A DNA stretch of 64,000 nucleotides from Tanytarsus gracilentus (taxonomy: Eukaryota; Arthropoda; Insecta; Diptera; Chironomidae), in NCBI GenBank assembly GCA_038502055.1, contig JAXRKN010000043.1:2976001-3040000 (forward strand), in the 5' to 3' direction. The first letter of the stretch is position 1, and each line of letters opens with the position of its first letter. The notes beneath the pieces were generated by a model. That model worked only from the letters and a program-made list of their open reading frames with translations. It was not told the origin of the DNA and did no database searches. The position numbers and the translations under genes were made by a program. Positions 63,555 to 64,000 of the stretch are shown here, piece by piece.

Positions 63555-64000
63555 TTAATCTCTCATTTTGTACCAAACGACACCAATAAATACAAGTAAA
63601 AGAACAAGCACAACCACAGATCCAATCACAATATACGCAACTACTCCTAGTCCTGTAAATTCGCTGTACTGGCTCATTGGACCTGCATTTTTATTTAAGT
63701 TGATCCAGTCAAGGAAACTTGCAACATTTGTCATCACTGAAGGATAGTTTAACTCACATCCTCTCGCATTTCCAAATGATACGACTCCAGTAACTACTTG
63801 ATGACCAGGAGTGAGCTCAAAAACTAAAGGTCCACCGGAGTCACCTAAGAAAACCCTTAATTTTCATATAATTTATGATATTTTTGAAAACTTACCAGCA
63901 CACGCACTGACTCCTTGGGAACCATCGAGACAAATGTCATCTTCAGTCACGTAAATTCCAAAATATTGTTGACAAATTTCAGTTTTTAAAACTGCAAATT
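63555..64000 (-). CDS. C-terminally membrane-anchored S1 (trypsin-fold) serine protease, partial (3' end only)
   Basis: The last two exons on the minus strand, 64000-63896 (continues off the window) and 63844-63555, are joined by a 51-bp GT-AG intron that splits the Gly codon just before the active-site motif. The product reads ICLDGSQGVSACA then GDSGGPLVFEL, so the nucleophile Ser195 is present; His57 and Asp102 lie outside the window. By chymotrypsin numbering the specificity position six before Ser195 is Ser, not the Asp of trypsins, and the pocket wall is VVSFG, so cleavage after large hydrophobic residues is more likely than after Arg/Lys. The fold ends normally at VMTNVASFLDWI. About 19 residues later comes a strong transmembrane helix (VVAYIVIGSVVVLVLLLVFI) and a short KMRD tail, giving a type I topology with the protease outside. 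Most insect S1 proteases are soluble and most membrane types are anchored N-terminally, so this is less common. Confidence 0.85.

Noticed and set aside
1..64000. CRISPR array, operon, phage or plasmid features
   Set aside because: The window is spliced eukaryotic DNA; no evenly spaced direct repeats and no bacterial gene arrangement were seen.

Overview
This is strongly AT-rich animal nuclear DNA, and the genes point to an insect, probably a fly of the lower (nematoceran) type. Evidence: GT-AG introns, many only 50-200 bp; polyadenylation hexamers; an eyes shut (eys) gene whose domain order matches the dipteran protein; and a single-domain von Willebrand C (SVWC) secreted protein of the arthropod type. 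Nothing bacterial or viral was seen. The species cannot be named from the sequence alone.

Layout: a three-exon gene for an unrecognised coiled-coil protein with an Arg/Ser-rich tail lies at 1360-2205 (+). A non-coding retroposon of about 1.2 kb sits at 5154-6347, bracketed by a perfect 23-bp duplication. About 13 kb without a convincing gene follows. An SVWC gene occupies 19791-25165 (-), with a 4.9-kb first intron. Four tRNA-like box-B fragments lie in and just beyond that intron. The main gene is eys at 31591-38537 (-): 13 coding exons that join in frame into 1813 residues, with 14 EGF-like and 4 laminin-G domains and a mucin-like Ser/Thr block. A gene-poor stretch of about 20 kb follows, holding miniature inverted-repeat elements, a 51-bp-arm hairpin, short tandem repeats and a 190-bp T-rich tract. 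At the right end are a complete aldo-keto reductase (58335-59793, -), a divergently oriented aspartylglucosaminidase whose 5' exon was not found (60065-61219, +), and the 3' end of a C-terminally membrane-anchored S1 protease (63555-64000, -, cut by the window edge).

The genes do not form a pathway. Most are secreted or membrane proteins: eys is apical extracellular matrix of sensory organs, SVWC is a small secreted protein, AGA enters the secretory or lysosomal route, and the protease is at the surface. The aldo-keto reductase is cytosolic. No multi-gene undescribed system was found. The most useful less obvious items are the retroposon with intact target duplication, a two-copy TA-flanked MITE family, the tRNA-like cluster, and unusual C-terminal tails on the AGA and protease genes. 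All splice models were made by eye and checked only for reading-frame continuity.
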